A stretch of 64,000 nucleotides of DNA from CAIYOL01 sp964494805 (GCA_964494805.1 CAZBST010000002.1:288237-352236), one strand, 5' to 3'; positions 24,938-34,566 are shown, numbered from the stretch's first letter. The notes: generated by a model not told the origin, from the letters alone. Translations and numbers: made by a program.

Positions 24938-26149
24938 ATGCTAAGTCTCGAAGATTTTCGCCATTTAGTGCCGGACGAATTGTTGGCCGACATCTATGCC
25001 AGGGCTAAGGCGCTTTACGGCAAACACATTGTTCATCTCAACGCTACTTATCAGGGTGGTGGTGTTGCAGAGATTCTTTACTCCCTCATCCTGTTGATGA
25101 ACGACGCAGGTATAAACACCGGCTGGCGAATCCTGCACGGCAGCCAGGAGTTCTTTGAAATCACAAAAGGTTTTCACAACGCTCTGCAGGGTGCGAATCT
25201 AAATCTTTCGGGAAGAAAAAAACAGGTATACTTACAGGTTAACGAAAATTTCTCAAGGTTCACTCACCTCGAACACGATTGTGTTATCATCCATGACCCT
25301 CAGCCGCTTTCCCTGATAAGATATTATAGAAAAAGCCAGCCCTGGATATGGCGATGCCATATAGACCTGACAGAGCCGCACGAGCAGCTTTGGGATTTTT
25401 TGAAAACCTTCCTGCTGCAATATGATGAGGTTGTATTCTCAAACGAAAAATATTTTAAAAAAGACCTGCCCATAGACCAGCGTCTTATGTTTCCCGCTAT
25501 TAACCCCCTCAGCCGGAAAAACAAGGATATCAGCGAGAAAACAACTCTTGAGTGCATAACCGGGGCCGGCATACCTACGGACAAACCAATAATTACTCAG
25601 GTCTCTCGTCTTGACCCCTGGAAAGACCCGGAGGGTGTGATAGATGTGTTCAGTCTGGTTAAAGAAAAAGTAGATTGCAGATTGGTTTTCTGCTACAATG
25701 CGGCCAGCGATGACCCGGAAGGCCTTAGAATGTACAACAAGGTCAGACGCAAAGCCAGTAAGTATCTCAAAAAAAATGAGATTTTGTTCGTTGTTGGAAA
25801 TAATGAAACTTTGGTAAATGCAGTCCAAAGATATTCTAAAGTTATGATCCAAAAATCCACCAGGGAAGGTTTTTGTCTTTCTGTAACCGAAGCACTCTGG
25901 AAAAAAACACCTGTTGTGGCGTCCAACGTTGGCGGAATACCCATACAAATCAAAGATGGAGAAAACGGTTTTTTGCTCGAACCAAACGATACGCAGGGAT
26001 TTGCAGACAGAATCGTGCATCTGCTGAAAAACCCCGATGAAGCTGAAAACATGGGACGGCAGGGAAAAGAAATCGTCAGGGAAAATTTCTTAATAACTCG
26101 TTTGCTTTCCGACTATCTCCATATGTTGAATTCTTTAATCGATAAATAG
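24938..26149 (+). CDS. treT: TreT-like trehalose synthase (GT4 glycosyltransferase)
   Basis: A 403-residue GT4 enzyme matching TreT, which reversibly joins NDP-glucose and glucose to trehalose. The N-terminal block YQGGGVAEILYSLILLMNDA and SQEFFEITKGFHNALQG are characteristic. The C-terminal nucleotide-sugar site shows TREGFCLSVTEALWKKTPVV followed by NVGGIPIQI. An AAGGAG site precedes the ATG, 19 bp after the OtsAB gene. Having both routes in one operon allows synthesis by one and possibly breakdown or recycling by the other. The symbol rests on sequence resemblance. Confidence 0.85.
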   Translation: MLSLEDFRHLVPDELLADIYARAKALYGKHIVHLNATYQGGGVAEILYSLILLMNDAGINTGWRILHGSQEFFEITKGFHNALQGANLNLSGRKKQVYLQVNENFSRFTHLEHDCVIIHDPQPLSLIRYYRKSQPWIWRCHIDLTEPHEQLWDFLKTFLLQYDEVVFSNEKYFKKDLPIDQRLMFPAINPLSRKNKDISEKTTLECITGAGIPTDKPIITQVSRLDPWKDPEGVIDVFSLVKEKVDCRLVFCYNAASDDPEGLRMYNKVRRKASKYLKKNEILFVVGNNETLVNAVQRYSKVMIQKSTREGFCLSVTEALWKKTPVVASNVGGIPIQIKDGENGFLLEPNDTQGFADRIVHLLKNPDEAENMGRQGKEIVRENFLITRLLSDYLHMLNSLIDK

Positions 26150-26165
26150 TTGTTACGGTGAGCTT

Positions 26166-27221
26166 TTGGCGACGAATGAGTTGTTGACAAAAAATTGGCC
26201 GTTTTGGACCTTAGCGATAATTGTGCTGGCCGGTGTTATTGGTCATTTGCTTATCTACAGAATTCTGCTGGCCTTAGCCGGCCGCACTAAAAACAGTATA
26301 GATAATCTGTGCATCAAGCATTGCTACAGGCCCTTACAGTGGATTTTGATATTGTTAATTATACGTCTGGTTCTTCTTGTTGTACTGTCTGAAAAATATT
26401 TCGCCACTGCAAAACATGCCCTTAGCCTGCTCTTCATAGCTATGGTTTCGTTCCTGCTGGTAAAAACAGTGTACATCCTGGATGAATATGTTGTTAGCCG
26501 TTTCAGCGTAGATGTAAAAGATAATCTCAAGGCAAGGAAGGTTCATACCCAGCTAAATGTCTTAAAGAGAATAGTGATTATCGTGGTGTGTATCCTGGCT
26601 CTGGGTACAATGTTAATGACCTTCGATAAAGTTCGCCAGCTTGGAACAACTATCCTGGCGTCAGCCGGAATTGTCGGCATAGTCGTTGGTATGGCTGCCC
26701 AGCGAACGATTGGAACCTTCATAGCCGGCCTTCAGATAGCTTTCACTCAGCCTATCCGAATTGACGACGTGGTTATCGTAGAAAATGAGTGGGGCAGAAT
26801 TGAAGAAATAACTTTGACCTATGTTGTAGTGAAAATCTGGGATATGAGGCGTTTAATCGTGCCGATAACTTATTTCATAGAAAAACCCTTCCAGAATTGG
26901 ACAAGGGTATCAGCCGATTTGTTGGGGACCGTGTATATTTACGTAGACTATACAGTCCCCGTTGAAGCAGTTAGGGCTGAGCTTCAAAAAATCCTGAAGG
27001 ATTCGCAATTGTGGGATGGTAAGGTTTGTGTTCTGCAGGTAACCAATACCTCCGAACACACGCTTGAACTAAGGGCTCTGATGAGTGCCACGGATGCATC
27101 AACGGCTTGGAGTCTTCGCTGCCTCGTTAGGGAAAAATTAGTCGAATTTATACAGAAAAACTACCCAGAAAGTCTGCCAAAACTGCGTGCCTCCTTCCAG
27201 CAGCCTCCTCAAAACAGGTGA
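26166..27221 (+). CDS. Mechanosensitive ion channel, MscS family
   Basis: A 351-residue membrane protein. About four hydrophobic segments (residues 10-30, 55-75, 80-105, 130-150) precede the pore-lining helix and the conserved GTTILASAGIVGIVVGMAAQ / TIGTFIAGLQIAFTQPIRID region, then the cytoplasmic beta domain (VVKIWDMRRLIVPITYF). It opens under hypo-osmotic stress to release solutes. It starts with TTG after GGTGAG, 16 bp downstream of the TreT-like gene, so the solute makers and the emergency valve share a transcript. Confidence 0.93.
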   Translation: MATNELLTKNWPFWTLAIIVLAGVIGHLLIYRILLALAGRTKNSIDNLCIKHCYRPLQWILILLIIRLVLLVVLSEKYFATAKHALSLLFIAMVSFLLVKTVYILDEYVVSRFSVDVKDNLKARKVHTQLNVLKRIVIIVVCILALGTMLMTFDKVRQLGTTILASAGIVGIVVGMAAQRTIGTFIAGLQIAFTQPIRIDDVVIVENEWGRIEEITLTYVVVKIWDMRRLIVPITYFIEKPFQNWTRVSADLLGTVYIYVDYTVPVEAVRAELQKILKDSQLWDGKVCVLQVTNTSEHTLELRALMSATDASTAWSLRCLVREKLVEFIQKNYPESLPKLRASFQQPPQNR

Positions 27222-27286
27222 TTCTACGGCAAATTTTGCAACGAACAATATGGTCGCTTTAATTCACTCCTAAAATTAATTTTCCC

Positions 27287-27300
27287 CTGTAAAAACACAG
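27287..27300. promoter_or_regulatory. Inverted repeat in leader of the DUF547 gene
   Basis: CTGTAAAAACACAG (arms CTGT/ACAG) follows TAAAATTAATTTTCC and precedes TAAAAACGG and an AT-rich TTATTATACT that could be a -10 element. Composition, order and spacing parallel 22669-22682 before the trehalose operon, suggesting common control. Confidence 0.45.
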
Positions 27301-27373
27301 TAAAAACGGTTATTATACTGCTCTTATTTTTATACCCCTAACTGGGTATAGCTGAATCTGGGATGGTAAAAAA

Positions 27374-28303
27374 ATGGTTTTCATAAAACGAACCGCCAAG
27401 AGTAAAAATTTAAAAACCGCTGATTTTGAAGTACAGCCTTTGTTCTTTATAACCTCGCTTACCATGTTGATTTTCATCACCAGCTGCTCAGAGGTTTCGC
27501 ATAACCCCGTCACCTCGGCTGTTTCCTTTTCTGACAAATGCGCCGGTATCTTGAAAAATTATGTCAATGATAAAGGAATGGTTGATTATAAAATGCTAAA
27601 GCGAAAAAAAATAGAGCTCAGCCGGCTGCTTAATAAATTCGCCAAACTTGACCCCAATGAATACAACGCCTGGTCCAAAGAGGACAAAATCGCTTTTTGG
27701 CTCAATGTATATAATATAAAAATGCTCGAAATAATTGTAGATAACTATCCGATTGAATCATCGCGAATACTTCGTGTTTTATGGGGGCCTTACAGTATCA
27801 GGCACATCAAAGGCATATGGGACAAATACAAATTTATCGTGATGGATGAGGAATTCACCCTCAAAGAAGTTGAAGAGCGGTTTTTCTGTAATGAGTTCGA
27901 TGAACCGCGGGTGTTCTTCGCCATCTCTTACGCCAGCCTTTCCAGCCCACCTTTGCGCAATGAGCCGTATTATGGATGCAGGTTATACGAGCAGTTGGAT
28001 GACCAAGCCAAAAAATTCCTGTCCAACCCACTCGCATTCAGAATAGACAGAGGAAGGCAAATAGTCCATCTTTCCACCATCTTTCACCCAACCTGGTATG
28101 GAAAAGAGTTTATCAGTAAATACGGCACAGACAAAAAATTTAAAGACCAGCCGCCTTCCGTCCGAGCCGTCTTAAACCTCGCCATAAATTATATCTCCGA
28201 GCAGGACCTGTTTTTCCTTGAAAGGGAAAATTATTCCGTTAAATATATAACATATAATTGGACCCTCAACGACAGCCCATCATCGATGAACAATCAATTT
28301 TAA
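27374..28303 (+). CDS. DUF547 lipoprotein
   Basis: A 309-residue protein. The N-terminus has a hydrophobic stretch (FFITSLTMLIFITSC) ending in a lipobox-like Cys, so it is probably lipid-anchored. It is followed by the DUF547 domain with KEDKIAFWLNVYNIKMLEII, PYSIRHIKGIWDKY, FAISYASLSSPPLRNEPYYG and LDDQAKKFL. The function of DUF547 is not established; conserved Trp, Asn and His residues hint at an enzyme. The gene lies downstream of the trehalose operon with a related leader element and 30 bp upstream of metK. Confidence 0.85.
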   Translation: MVFIKRTAKSKNLKTADFEVQPLFFITSLTMLIFITSCSEVSHNPVTSAVSFSDKCAGILKNYVNDKGMVDYKMLKRKKIELSRLLNKFAKLDPNEYNAWSKEDKIAFWLNVYNIKMLEIIVDNYPIESSRILRVLWGPYSIRHIKGIWDKYKFIVMDEEFTLKEVEERFFCNEFDEPRVFFAISYASLSSPPLRNEPYYGCRLYEQLDDQAKKFLSNPLAFRIDRGRQIVHLSTIFHPTWYGKEFISKYGTDKKFKDQPPSVRAVLNLAINYISEQDLFFLERENYSVKYITYNWTLNDSPSSMNNQF

Positions 28304-28333
28304 ACAATGAACTACTAAAAGGATAAATTACAA

Positions 28334-29536
28334 ATGGCAAAAAAATCTACCCTTGGCAATCCTCATTGTGACACCACCAAGTACCTTTTCACCAGTGAGT
28401 CTGTAACGATGGGACATCCTGACAAAGTGGCAGACCACATATCTGATGCAATCCTTGATGCAATGCTCGCGCAGGACCCCCAAAGCAGAGTCGCCTGCGA
28501 AACCCTTGTTAAGGATGCTGCGGTAATAGTTGCTGGTGAAATCACTTCCAGCGCCATTGTGGATATCCCTTCGATAGTTCGCCAGACAATTAAGGAAATC
28601 GGTTACAACGACCCCGCTCTCGGTTTCGATTCTGAAAACTGCTCGGTCATCGTGTCGATTGGAAAACAAAGCCCGGACATCTCCCAAGGCGTAACGGTAG
28701 GCAAAGGCCTGCACAAAGAACAGGGTGCCGGAGACCAGGGCCTGATGTTCGGATATGCCTGCAGAGAAACACCACAGCTTATGCCTATGCCCATCCAGCT
28801 CGCTCACGCCATAACCACCCGCCTGGAAAAAATGCGACAAACTAAGAAACTGCCCTGGCTGCGGCCGGACGGAAAAAGCCAGGTAACGGTCGAATACGAA
28901 AACAATAAACCAAAACGCATTCACACCGTTGTTGTCGCTGCCCAGCACGCTCCGTCCATTACCTACAAACAACTGCGAAAGCAAATAATCGAAAAAGTCG
29001 TCCTGCCAATCCTGCCGAAACGCCTCGTTGACAAAAACATTGTTTACCACATCAACCCAACAGGCCGATTCATTATAGGCGGCCCAAAAGGTGATTGCGG
29101 CCTAACGGGCAGGAAAATCATCGTCGATACCTATGGGGGCAGAGGCAGCCACGGTGGCGGCGCCTTTAGCGGAAAAGACCCCACAAAAGTCGATAGAACC
29201 GCAAGTTATATGGCCAGATACATTGCAAAAAATATCGTCGCCGCAGGCCTCGCTGACCACTGCGAAGTGCAGCTGTCCTACGCAATCGGAGTAGCTGAGC
29301 CGGTTTCCGTCCTGATAGACACCGAAGGTACCGCCAAAATCAGCGAGAAAAAAATAAGTCAAATTGTAAGAAAACTATTTCCTCTGACCCCCAGGGAAAT
29401 GATTCGCTACTTGAAACTTGCAAGGCCGATTTATTCAAAAACCAGCTTTGGTGGACACTTCGGCAGAAAAGGCCCAAACTTCACCTGGGAAAGAACCGAT
29501 ATGCTAACAAAGCTTCGCAAAGCCGCAGGCCTGTAA
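28334..29536 (+). CDS. metK: S-adenosylmethionine synthetase
   Basis: A 400-residue cytoplasmic enzyme making S-adenosylmethionine from methionine and ATP. Motifs are FTSESVTMGHPDKVADHISD (ATP/phosphate site), GAGDQGLMFGYA, GGPKGDCGLTGRKIIVDTYG and GGGAFSGKDPTKVDRTASY. Full length. AAGGAT precedes the ATG. The leader from the previous gene is only 30 bp, too short for a SAM riboswitch. An intrinsic terminator follows at 29556-29586. Confidence 0.98.
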   Translation: MAKKSTLGNPHCDTTKYLFTSESVTMGHPDKVADHISDAILDAMLAQDPQSRVACETLVKDAAVIVAGEITSSAIVDIPSIVRQTIKEIGYNDPALGFDSENCSVIVSIGKQSPDISQGVTVGKGLHKEQGAGDQGLMFGYACRETPQLMPMPIQLAHAITTRLEKMRQTKKLPWLRPDGKSQVTVEYENNKPKRIHTVVVAAQHAPSITYKQLRKQIIEKVVLPILPKRLVDKNIVYHINPTGRFIIGGPKGDCGLTGRKIIVDTYGGRGSHGGGAFSGKDPTKVDRTASYMARYIAKNIVAAGLADHCEVQLSYAIGVAEPVSVLIDTEGTAKISEKKISQIVRKLFPLTPREMIRYLKLARPIYSKTSFGGHFGRKGPNFTWERTDMLTKLRKAAGL

Positions 29537-29555
29537 CAGGCACAAAAAATGGTTA

Positions 29556-29586
29556 CAAAAAAGCCCGACAGGCGTCGGGCTTTTTT
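29556..29586. terminator. Bidirectional intrinsic terminator between metK and purH
   Basis: AAGCCCGAC (29561-29569) and GTCGGGCTT (29574-29582) pair around AGGC, flanked by an A-run on the left and a T-run on the right, so it can stop both the plus-strand metK and the minus-strand purH transcripts. Confidence 0.92.
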
Positions 29587-29604
29587 AATGCTTCTATCTG
29601 AATC

Positions 29605-31215
29605 CTAATGTTTGAAATGTCTCTTACCGGTAAATACCATCGCGATGCCGTGCTTATCCGCACAGGCGATTACTTCGTCATCCTTATTCGAGCCGCCCGG
29701 CTGAACTATGCAGGCCACGCCCGCTTCGGCGGCATTTTCAACATTATCCGGAAATGGGAAAAACGCATCCGATGCCATCGCACAGCCCTTCGTTTGGTCA
29801 CCTGCATGCCTGTAGGCAATCAGCCCTGATTCGACCCGGTTCATCTGTCCGGCCCCTGTGCCTAAAACCTTTCTGTCTTTAACCAGCACGATAGTATTAC
29901 TCTTGGTATGCTTGGCCACAAGCCACGCAATTCGCAAATCCTCAAGCTGTTCCTTTGTCGGCTTGGTTTTTGTCGGATACTTCAGTGCCTCTGGCTCCCA
30001 CCCGGCCAAATCCCGCTGCTGCAAAAGCAATCCACCTACAACGCACCGAACATCAAATTCACCACAGTCAATCTTGGTCCTGTCGATTGGCCCGGTCTTC
30101 ATCAGCCGGACCCTGCTGCCCCAGCTTTTTAGTGTCCGGATTATTTCAATTGCATCCGGCTCGAATTCCGGCGCGATAATCACCTCGGCAAAAAATCCGC
30201 TAGCCCCTCTGGCCTTGCCGAATTTGCCGTATGATTCCATAATCGTCTGTGCCAGCTCTACATCTACTTTCCTATTTAATGCGATTATACCACCAAATGC
30301 ACTAACCACATCGCCTTCGTAGGCCTTGCGGTATGCCACGGTTATATCATCATCAACCGCACATCCGCACGGATTAAGGTGCTTGACGACGACCGCCGCT
30401 GGCTCAGTGAATTCCTTTACAAGCTCGAACGCAGCGTTTGTATCCAAAAGATTATTAAAGCTGATTCCCGTTTCGCCCTCCAGAATGGCTGCGCTACTGA
30501 CCGATGTCTCACCGCTCGCAGCCAACTTATAGAACGCCGCACTCTGATGCGAATTTTCGCCGTAACGCAGCTCCCGCTCTTTCCTAACGGCGATTGAGAC
30601 CTTTTCCGGATATCTCATCCCCGCTTTGCCGTTAAGATATTTCGCAATCACAGCATCATAAGATGCCGTTAGCCCGAAGGCGACCCTCGCAAAATCACTG
30701 CGCAACTCTTCACTCACGGCACCTTTGTTTTCCTTCATTTCCTGAATGACCCTGTCATACTGCCCCGAATCAGTAACAACCGTCACGAATTTATGGTTCT
30801 TCGCAGCCGAGCGGATCATGCTCGGCCCGCCGATATCTATATTTTCAATCGCCTCTTCCAGAGTGCAGTCGGCTTTGGCGATTGTCGCCTCGAACGGATA
30901 AAGATTCACGCACACCAAATCTATCGGCTCAATACCGTGCTTCTTCATTGCTGTCTCGTGTTCGCTTTTATCGCGGAGGCCCAGCAATGCCCCGTGTATC
31001 TTCGGATGAAGCGTCTTTACGCGTCCATCCATCATTTCAGGAAAACCCGTAACCTCCTCAATACCAACAACGCTTATGCCCGCTTCGCTCAGTTTCTTGG
31101 CTGTCCCGCCGGTGCTGATTATCTTAACACCCATTTCGCTCAGCTTCTTTGCAAAATCAATAACACCTTTCTTTTCAGAAACACTTATCAACGCCATCTT
31201 AATTTTCACATCCAT
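29605..31215 (-). CDS. purH: Bifunctional AICAR transformylase/IMP cyclohydrolase PurH
   Basis: A 536-residue enzyme for the last two steps of IMP synthesis. The N-terminal cyclohydrolase domain (about 1-200) has STGGTAKKLSEAGI and MMDGRVKTLHPKIHG. The C-terminal transformylase domain has LRYGENSHQSAAFYKL, VVKHLNPCGCAV, LLLQQRDL, the substrate-binding KHTKSNTIVLVKD and GAGQMNRVES, and SDAFFPFPDNVE. I start at ATG 31215, 8-9 bp after GGAAG; GTG 31221 is an alternative. It stands apart from other purine genes. Confidence 0.97.
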   Translation of the reverse strand: MDVKIKMALISVSEKKGVIDFAKKLSEMGVKIISTGGTAKKLSEAGISVVGIEEVTGFPEMMDGRVKTLHPKIHGALLGLRDKSEHETAMKKHGIEPIDLVCVNLYPFEATIAKADCTLEEAIENIDIGGPSMIRSAAKNHKFVTVVTDSGQYDRVIQEMKENKGAVSEELRSDFARVAFGLTASYDAVIAKYLNGKAGMRYPEKVSIAVRKERELRYGENSHQSAAFYKLAASGETSVSSAAILEGETGISFNNLLDTNAAFELVKEFTEPAAVVVKHLNPCGCAVDDDITVAYRKAYEGDVVSAFGGIIALNRKVDVELAQTIMESYGKFGKARGASGFFAEVIIAPEFEPDAIEIIRTLKSWGSRVRLMKTGPIDRTKIDCGEFDVRCVVGGLLLQQRDLAGWEPEALKYPTKTKPTKEQLEDLRIAWLVAKHTKSNTIVLVKDRKVLGTGAGQMNRVESGLIAYRHAGDQTKGCAMASDAFFPFPDNVENAAEAGVACIVQPGGSNKDDEVIACADKHGIAMVFTGKRHFKH

Positions 31216-31329
31216 TTGCACTTCTTCCTTTCAAAAACTTTCCAATTTGTAAGACTATAGCTTATTACAATTTTCAGCTTATGTAACTTACCACACCTCC
31301 AAACGTGCCGGAACACAACGAACCACCAT

Positions 31330-32448
31330 TCAATATTTGATGGGTTGCAAACAGGCAATTCGCCCGCTTTTATCTGCAATATATATCTTTGAATCCGTCA
31401 CATTGGTTGCGTATATCGAAACGGCCGAAAAATCTACCGTATATACCCGCTTTGCCTTCTTATTGTCCATCACCGCTAACGTCCCCATTTTCGTAATCAC
31501 ATAAGACTTGCCGTCCGCCTCAGCTAACAAATCAACACCCTCCGGCAATAGCCATAAAGGCCTGCCGCTTTCTTTATCTATAGCCGACAAACCTTCATTG
31601 CGGGCATATTGATAAACAATCCTCTCCGTAACCTGCGGGCCCTTCTCAAGTATTGCCCCCATCTGGTATTTCCAAACAAGCTTACCCTTAGCGTCAAGCC
31701 TGTAAATGTTCGTATCCCTGCTGGCAGCAAAAAGCGATTCTCCATCCCTTATAATTGGCCCTGCAATACCACCAGAAGCATCAAATTGCCACAGCCGCTT
31801 GGGTCTATCCGGCGTGATACTTATTACATTACCATCATTGGTGGCAAAGATAACAGAATTCTCATCGGCAACAATCGAAGTAATTATCGAATCGCTCTCA
31901 GCAGCCACTTCAAAAGTCTGGACCTTGTCTTCTGAACGAAATACATGCATACGCCTGTCAGTCCCCCCAACGTAAAAATATGAGCTGTTGCGAGCAACAG
32001 GACAAGTTACACCAAACCTCAGACGCTTGGTGCCTCGCTTCTCACCGGATTCCAGGCTAATTTCAACTAACCTGTCGCCCGTTATAGAAAAAAGCCTGTC
32101 CTTATAAAGTCCCAGCCCAACTACCGGCAAACCTGGCTCAGCAATAGACCTGCTGACGCCTGATATTGCATTACCTTCTTCTCTGTTCAGGCAAACCAGA
32201 AAATTCCTGTCCGAAAGCCCATAGATACGATTACCAAGCCTGCCACGAGCGCAGTCGAAGGGAATAAATAATCGCTCTAAATTCTCCCCCTTCTTTATCG
32301 GCAGCTTGGTCTCCCACAGTATTTCCAACTCAGCTTGCTTGAGCAGCTCGCGCGAAACAAGCCGCTGCATATCTTCTACAGCTTTCCCCTCTGGAACAAC
32401 ACAGAAAACAAAAAAACTCACCACCAACATCAATTTGCATCTCACCAT
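31330..32448 (-). CDS. Secreted PQQ-like beta-propeller repeat protein
   Basis: A 372-residue exported protein with a signal peptide (KLMLVVSFFVFCVVPEGKA) and repeated blades of the PQQ/outer-membrane-assembly type, for example GNVISITPDRPKRLWQFDAS, NIYRLDAKGKLVWKYQMG and SAIDKESGRPLWLLPEG. ATG 32448 is chosen because GAGGAG lies 8 bp upstream and the signal peptide follows directly. Such propellers bind partners or cofactors; there is no dehydrogenase signature, so an enzyme role is unlikely. It is probably the last gene of the unit beginning at the transporter near 34566. Confidence 0.82.
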   Translation of the reverse strand: MVRCKLMLVVSFFVFCVVPEGKAVEDMQRLVSRELLKQAELEILWETKLPIKKGENLERLFIPFDCARGRLGNRIYGLSDRNFLVCLNREEGNAISGVSRSIAEPGLPVVGLGLYKDRLFSITGDRLVEISLESGEKRGTKRLRFGVTCPVARNSSYFYVGGTDRRMHVFRSEDKVQTFEVAAESDSIITSIVADENSVIFATNDGNVISITPDRPKRLWQFDASGGIAGPIIRDGESLFAASRDTNIYRLDAKGKLVWKYQMGAILEKGPQVTERIVYQYARNEGLSAIDKESGRPLWLLPEGVDLLAEADGKSYVITKMGTLAVMDNKKAKRVYTVDFSAVSIYATNVTDSKIYIADKSGRIACLQPIKY

Positions 32449-32518
32449 TTTCTTATCTCCTCGCAGAATCTTAAAAAATCTCTTCTTAATCCCAAATTCT
32501 AAATTCTTCCTTCCCTCT

Positions 32519-32815
32519 TCACGGCAAATCAATATAGTCAGCCAAATCAATTTTATGCTCGGCTTCGAACTCCTGCATCTGCTCGATGCGCTTGATATCG
32601 TCTTGTATTCGATTCGCCAGCTTGAATATATACGGTTTGCCGGCTAACCGATTCTGCAGGTCATCGAGCATCGGCTCCCACGTCCCGTCATAAAGCTGCG
32701 CCTTCAGAACAATCAGCATACGGTGCTCGTTGCTTAAGCCGTTGACAAAATCGCTCACAACTTTGCTGGCAGCAGTTTTGCCGCCTTTTCCCTTATTTCT
32801 GCTCGGCTCAGCCAT
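32519..32815 (-). CDS. Conserved hypothetical protein (98 aa)
   Basis: A small hydrophilic helical protein with a Lys/Gly-rich start (MAEPSRNKGKGGKTAASK) and a conserved-looking middle (LSNEHRMLIVLKAQLYDGTW, about residues 27-46). It has no signal peptide or known domain. It sits between the cupin and propeller genes on the same strand. Function unknown. Confidence 0.65.
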   Translation of the reverse strand: MAEPSRNKGKGGKTAASKVVSDFVNGLSNEHRMLIVLKAQLYDGTWEPMLDDLQNRLAGKPYIFKLANRIQDDIKRIEQMQEFEAEHKIDLADYIDLP

Positions 32816-32892
32816 TTATTTCTCTCTTGATTTATTCAAATCCTAACCGCCAAGCCGCAATATTGCAACAAATTTCCACAAATTAAACCCTC

Positions 32893-33252
32893 TCATAACA
32901 TCTCCTCATCTTCTTGCCGCCACGCAGGGTCCACTATGCATAAAAATTCCAAATCAGAATCCCCTGTATTTTCAATATATTGCCTCGCACCCGGCGGAAT
33001 ATAAATAGCACTCTCAAGACCAACTTCGAGAGATTCCTCATTTATATGCATTAAACCGCTTCCTGCCGTTATGTAATACACCTCGCAGGATTTAAGCCTA
33101 TGCGACTTAGTTTTTTGCCCCGCTGCAACCTTTGCATAAGCCAGACTGTAACGAATCTGCAAATCCGCTTTTTCAGGATGCAAAAGCTCCCGCAGAATCG
33201 AACCGTCACCGGCTATAAATTCCCGGCAATCCTTCAATCGTTTCAGAAACAC
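32893..33252 (-). CDS. Cupin-domain protein
   Basis: A 119-residue single-domain cupin. The core SCEVYYITAGSGLMHINEES and the later YIPPGARQYIENTGDSDLEF (about residues 86-105) match the two cupin motifs, although the usual metal-binding His residues are largely replaced. It may bind a sugar or small ligand without catalysis. It starts at GTG with GGAGGG upstream, the ribosome site overlapping the end of the transporter gene, so the two are coupled. Confidence 0.82.
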   Translation of the reverse strand: MFLKRLKDCREFIAGDGSILRELLHPEKADLQIRYSLAYAKVAAGQKTKSHRLKSCEVYYITAGSGLMHINEESLEVGLESAIYIPPGARQYIENTGDSDLEFLCIVDPAWRQEDEEML

Positions 33253-33255
33253 GAG

Positions 33256-34566
33256 TTACCCTCCTAACAGAATCGAACCTTCTGTAAAGAATGTCCCCGC
33301 AATACAGGCCGTTAAAAGACATGCTAACGTCGCCGCTAAAAGCGCGCGAACCGCAACTCTTGTTATATCACCCGTTCTCCCGGGAGCCAGTGCACTGATG
33401 CCTCCGACAAAAATAGCCATCGACGCAAGATGAGCAAACCCACACAAGGCGTATGTAGCAATCACCGCCGAACGCGGATGCTGTAATAAATCTTTCTCTA
33501 AAACAGTTGCTAAATCCTTATAAGCTACAACCTCAGTAACAATTGTGCGCTCACCGATAATCTTGGAAATTACCCCCGCATCTTCTGGAGGAATGCCCAG
33601 GATTAACGTAAACGGATAAAATATATAACCCAAAATCGCCTTCAAAGACCACTGGCCCTCAAAGCCGAAAAGCAAATTCACCTTCGCGCCCAAGGCAGAT
33701 AACAGCAAATCGACCAGCGCAACCAGACCTAAAACCGCTATAAGCAGCGCCACAATCCCGACAACCATCTTAACGCCAGCGTTTGCTCCGTTAATAATCG
33801 CTTCGAAAAAACTCTTCTCTTTCTCATAATAAGGCTGAACCCGCACGCCCAGCGTCTCCGGCTTCTCGCTTTCGGGAAAAATAATCTTCGACATAGCAAG
33901 CGCCGCCGGCGCAGACAGCAAAGATGCCGAAACCAAATGCCCCGCTATCATCGGAAATATGTCTTTTAAACTAAGCACATACAGCGCCAAAACACTCGAA
34001 GCAATCGTAGCCATCCCCGCAGTCAGTATAGTGCAAAGCTCCGACTGCGTCATCCTGCCAAGATATGGCTTAACAGTAAGATTGGCCTCAACTCCCACAA
34101 AGATATTGCTCGCTGTTACCAAAGATTCCGCCCCTGACACCCTCATCAGCTTCGTAAATACGTATGCGAACCCGCGAATGACCTGCTGCATTATATTGAA
34201 ATAGTAAAGAACCGAAATCAGCGCCGAGAAAAAGATAATCGTCGGAAACGCCTGAAATGCCAGAATAGCCCCCAGTGACTCCTCCCCCGCCTCGCCTGTC
34301 TGCCCCGGCGGAATCGCCAACCGCCCGAACACAAACTTCGCTCCCGCCGATGATGATTCCAGCACCTTTATTACCACATCATTTACAAATAAAAACACCT
34401 TCTCTCCCGCCGGAACGACGAAGATAAATAAGGCAATTATTATCTGTAAGATGACCCCCCATATAATGACCCTCCAGTTCATATTCTTCTTCTCGCGCGA
34501 TAGCAGCCACGCAAACCCGATTAAAACAAATACCCCCGAAAAACTTACAAGATTATAGATGTCCAT
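33256..34566 (-). CDS. Concentrative nucleoside transporter, NupC/CNT family
   Basis: A 436-residue inner-membrane protein with about ten hydrophobic segments that imports nucleosides with H+ or Na+. Characteristic regions are GQTGEAGEESLGAILAFQAF, SESLVTASNIFVGVEANLTV-like motifs (seen as GAESLVTASNIFVGVEANLT), VLGIPPEDAGVISKIIGER and CGFAHLASMAIFVGG. Full length. It heads a minus-strand unit with the cupin gene, opposite the GH10 gene. Confidence 0.93.
   Translation of the reverse strand: MDIYNLVSFSGVFVLIGFAWLLSREKKNMNWRVIIWGVILQIIIALFIFVVPAGEKVFLFVNDVVIKVLESSSAGAKFVFGRLAIPPGQTGEAGEESLGAILAFQAFPTIIFFSALISVLYYFNIMQQVIRGFAYVFTKLMRVSGAESLVTASNIFVGVEANLTVKPYLGRMTQSELCTILTAGMATIASSVLALYVLSLKDIFPMIAGHLVSASLLSAPAALAMSKIIFPESEKPETLGVRVQPYYEKEKSFFEAIINGANAGVKMVVGIVALLIAVLGLVALVDLLLSALGAKVNLLFGFEGQWSLKAILGYIFYPFTLILGIPPEDAGVISKIIGERTIVTEVVAYKDLATVLEKDLLQHPRSAVIATYALCGFAHLASMAIFVGGISALAPGRTGDITRVAVRALLAATLACLLTACIAGTFFTEGSILLGG

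Noticed and set aside
28304..28333. A SAM riboswitch before metK
   Set aside because: Only 30 bp separate the DUF547 stop from the metK start, too short for any known SAM-binding RNA.
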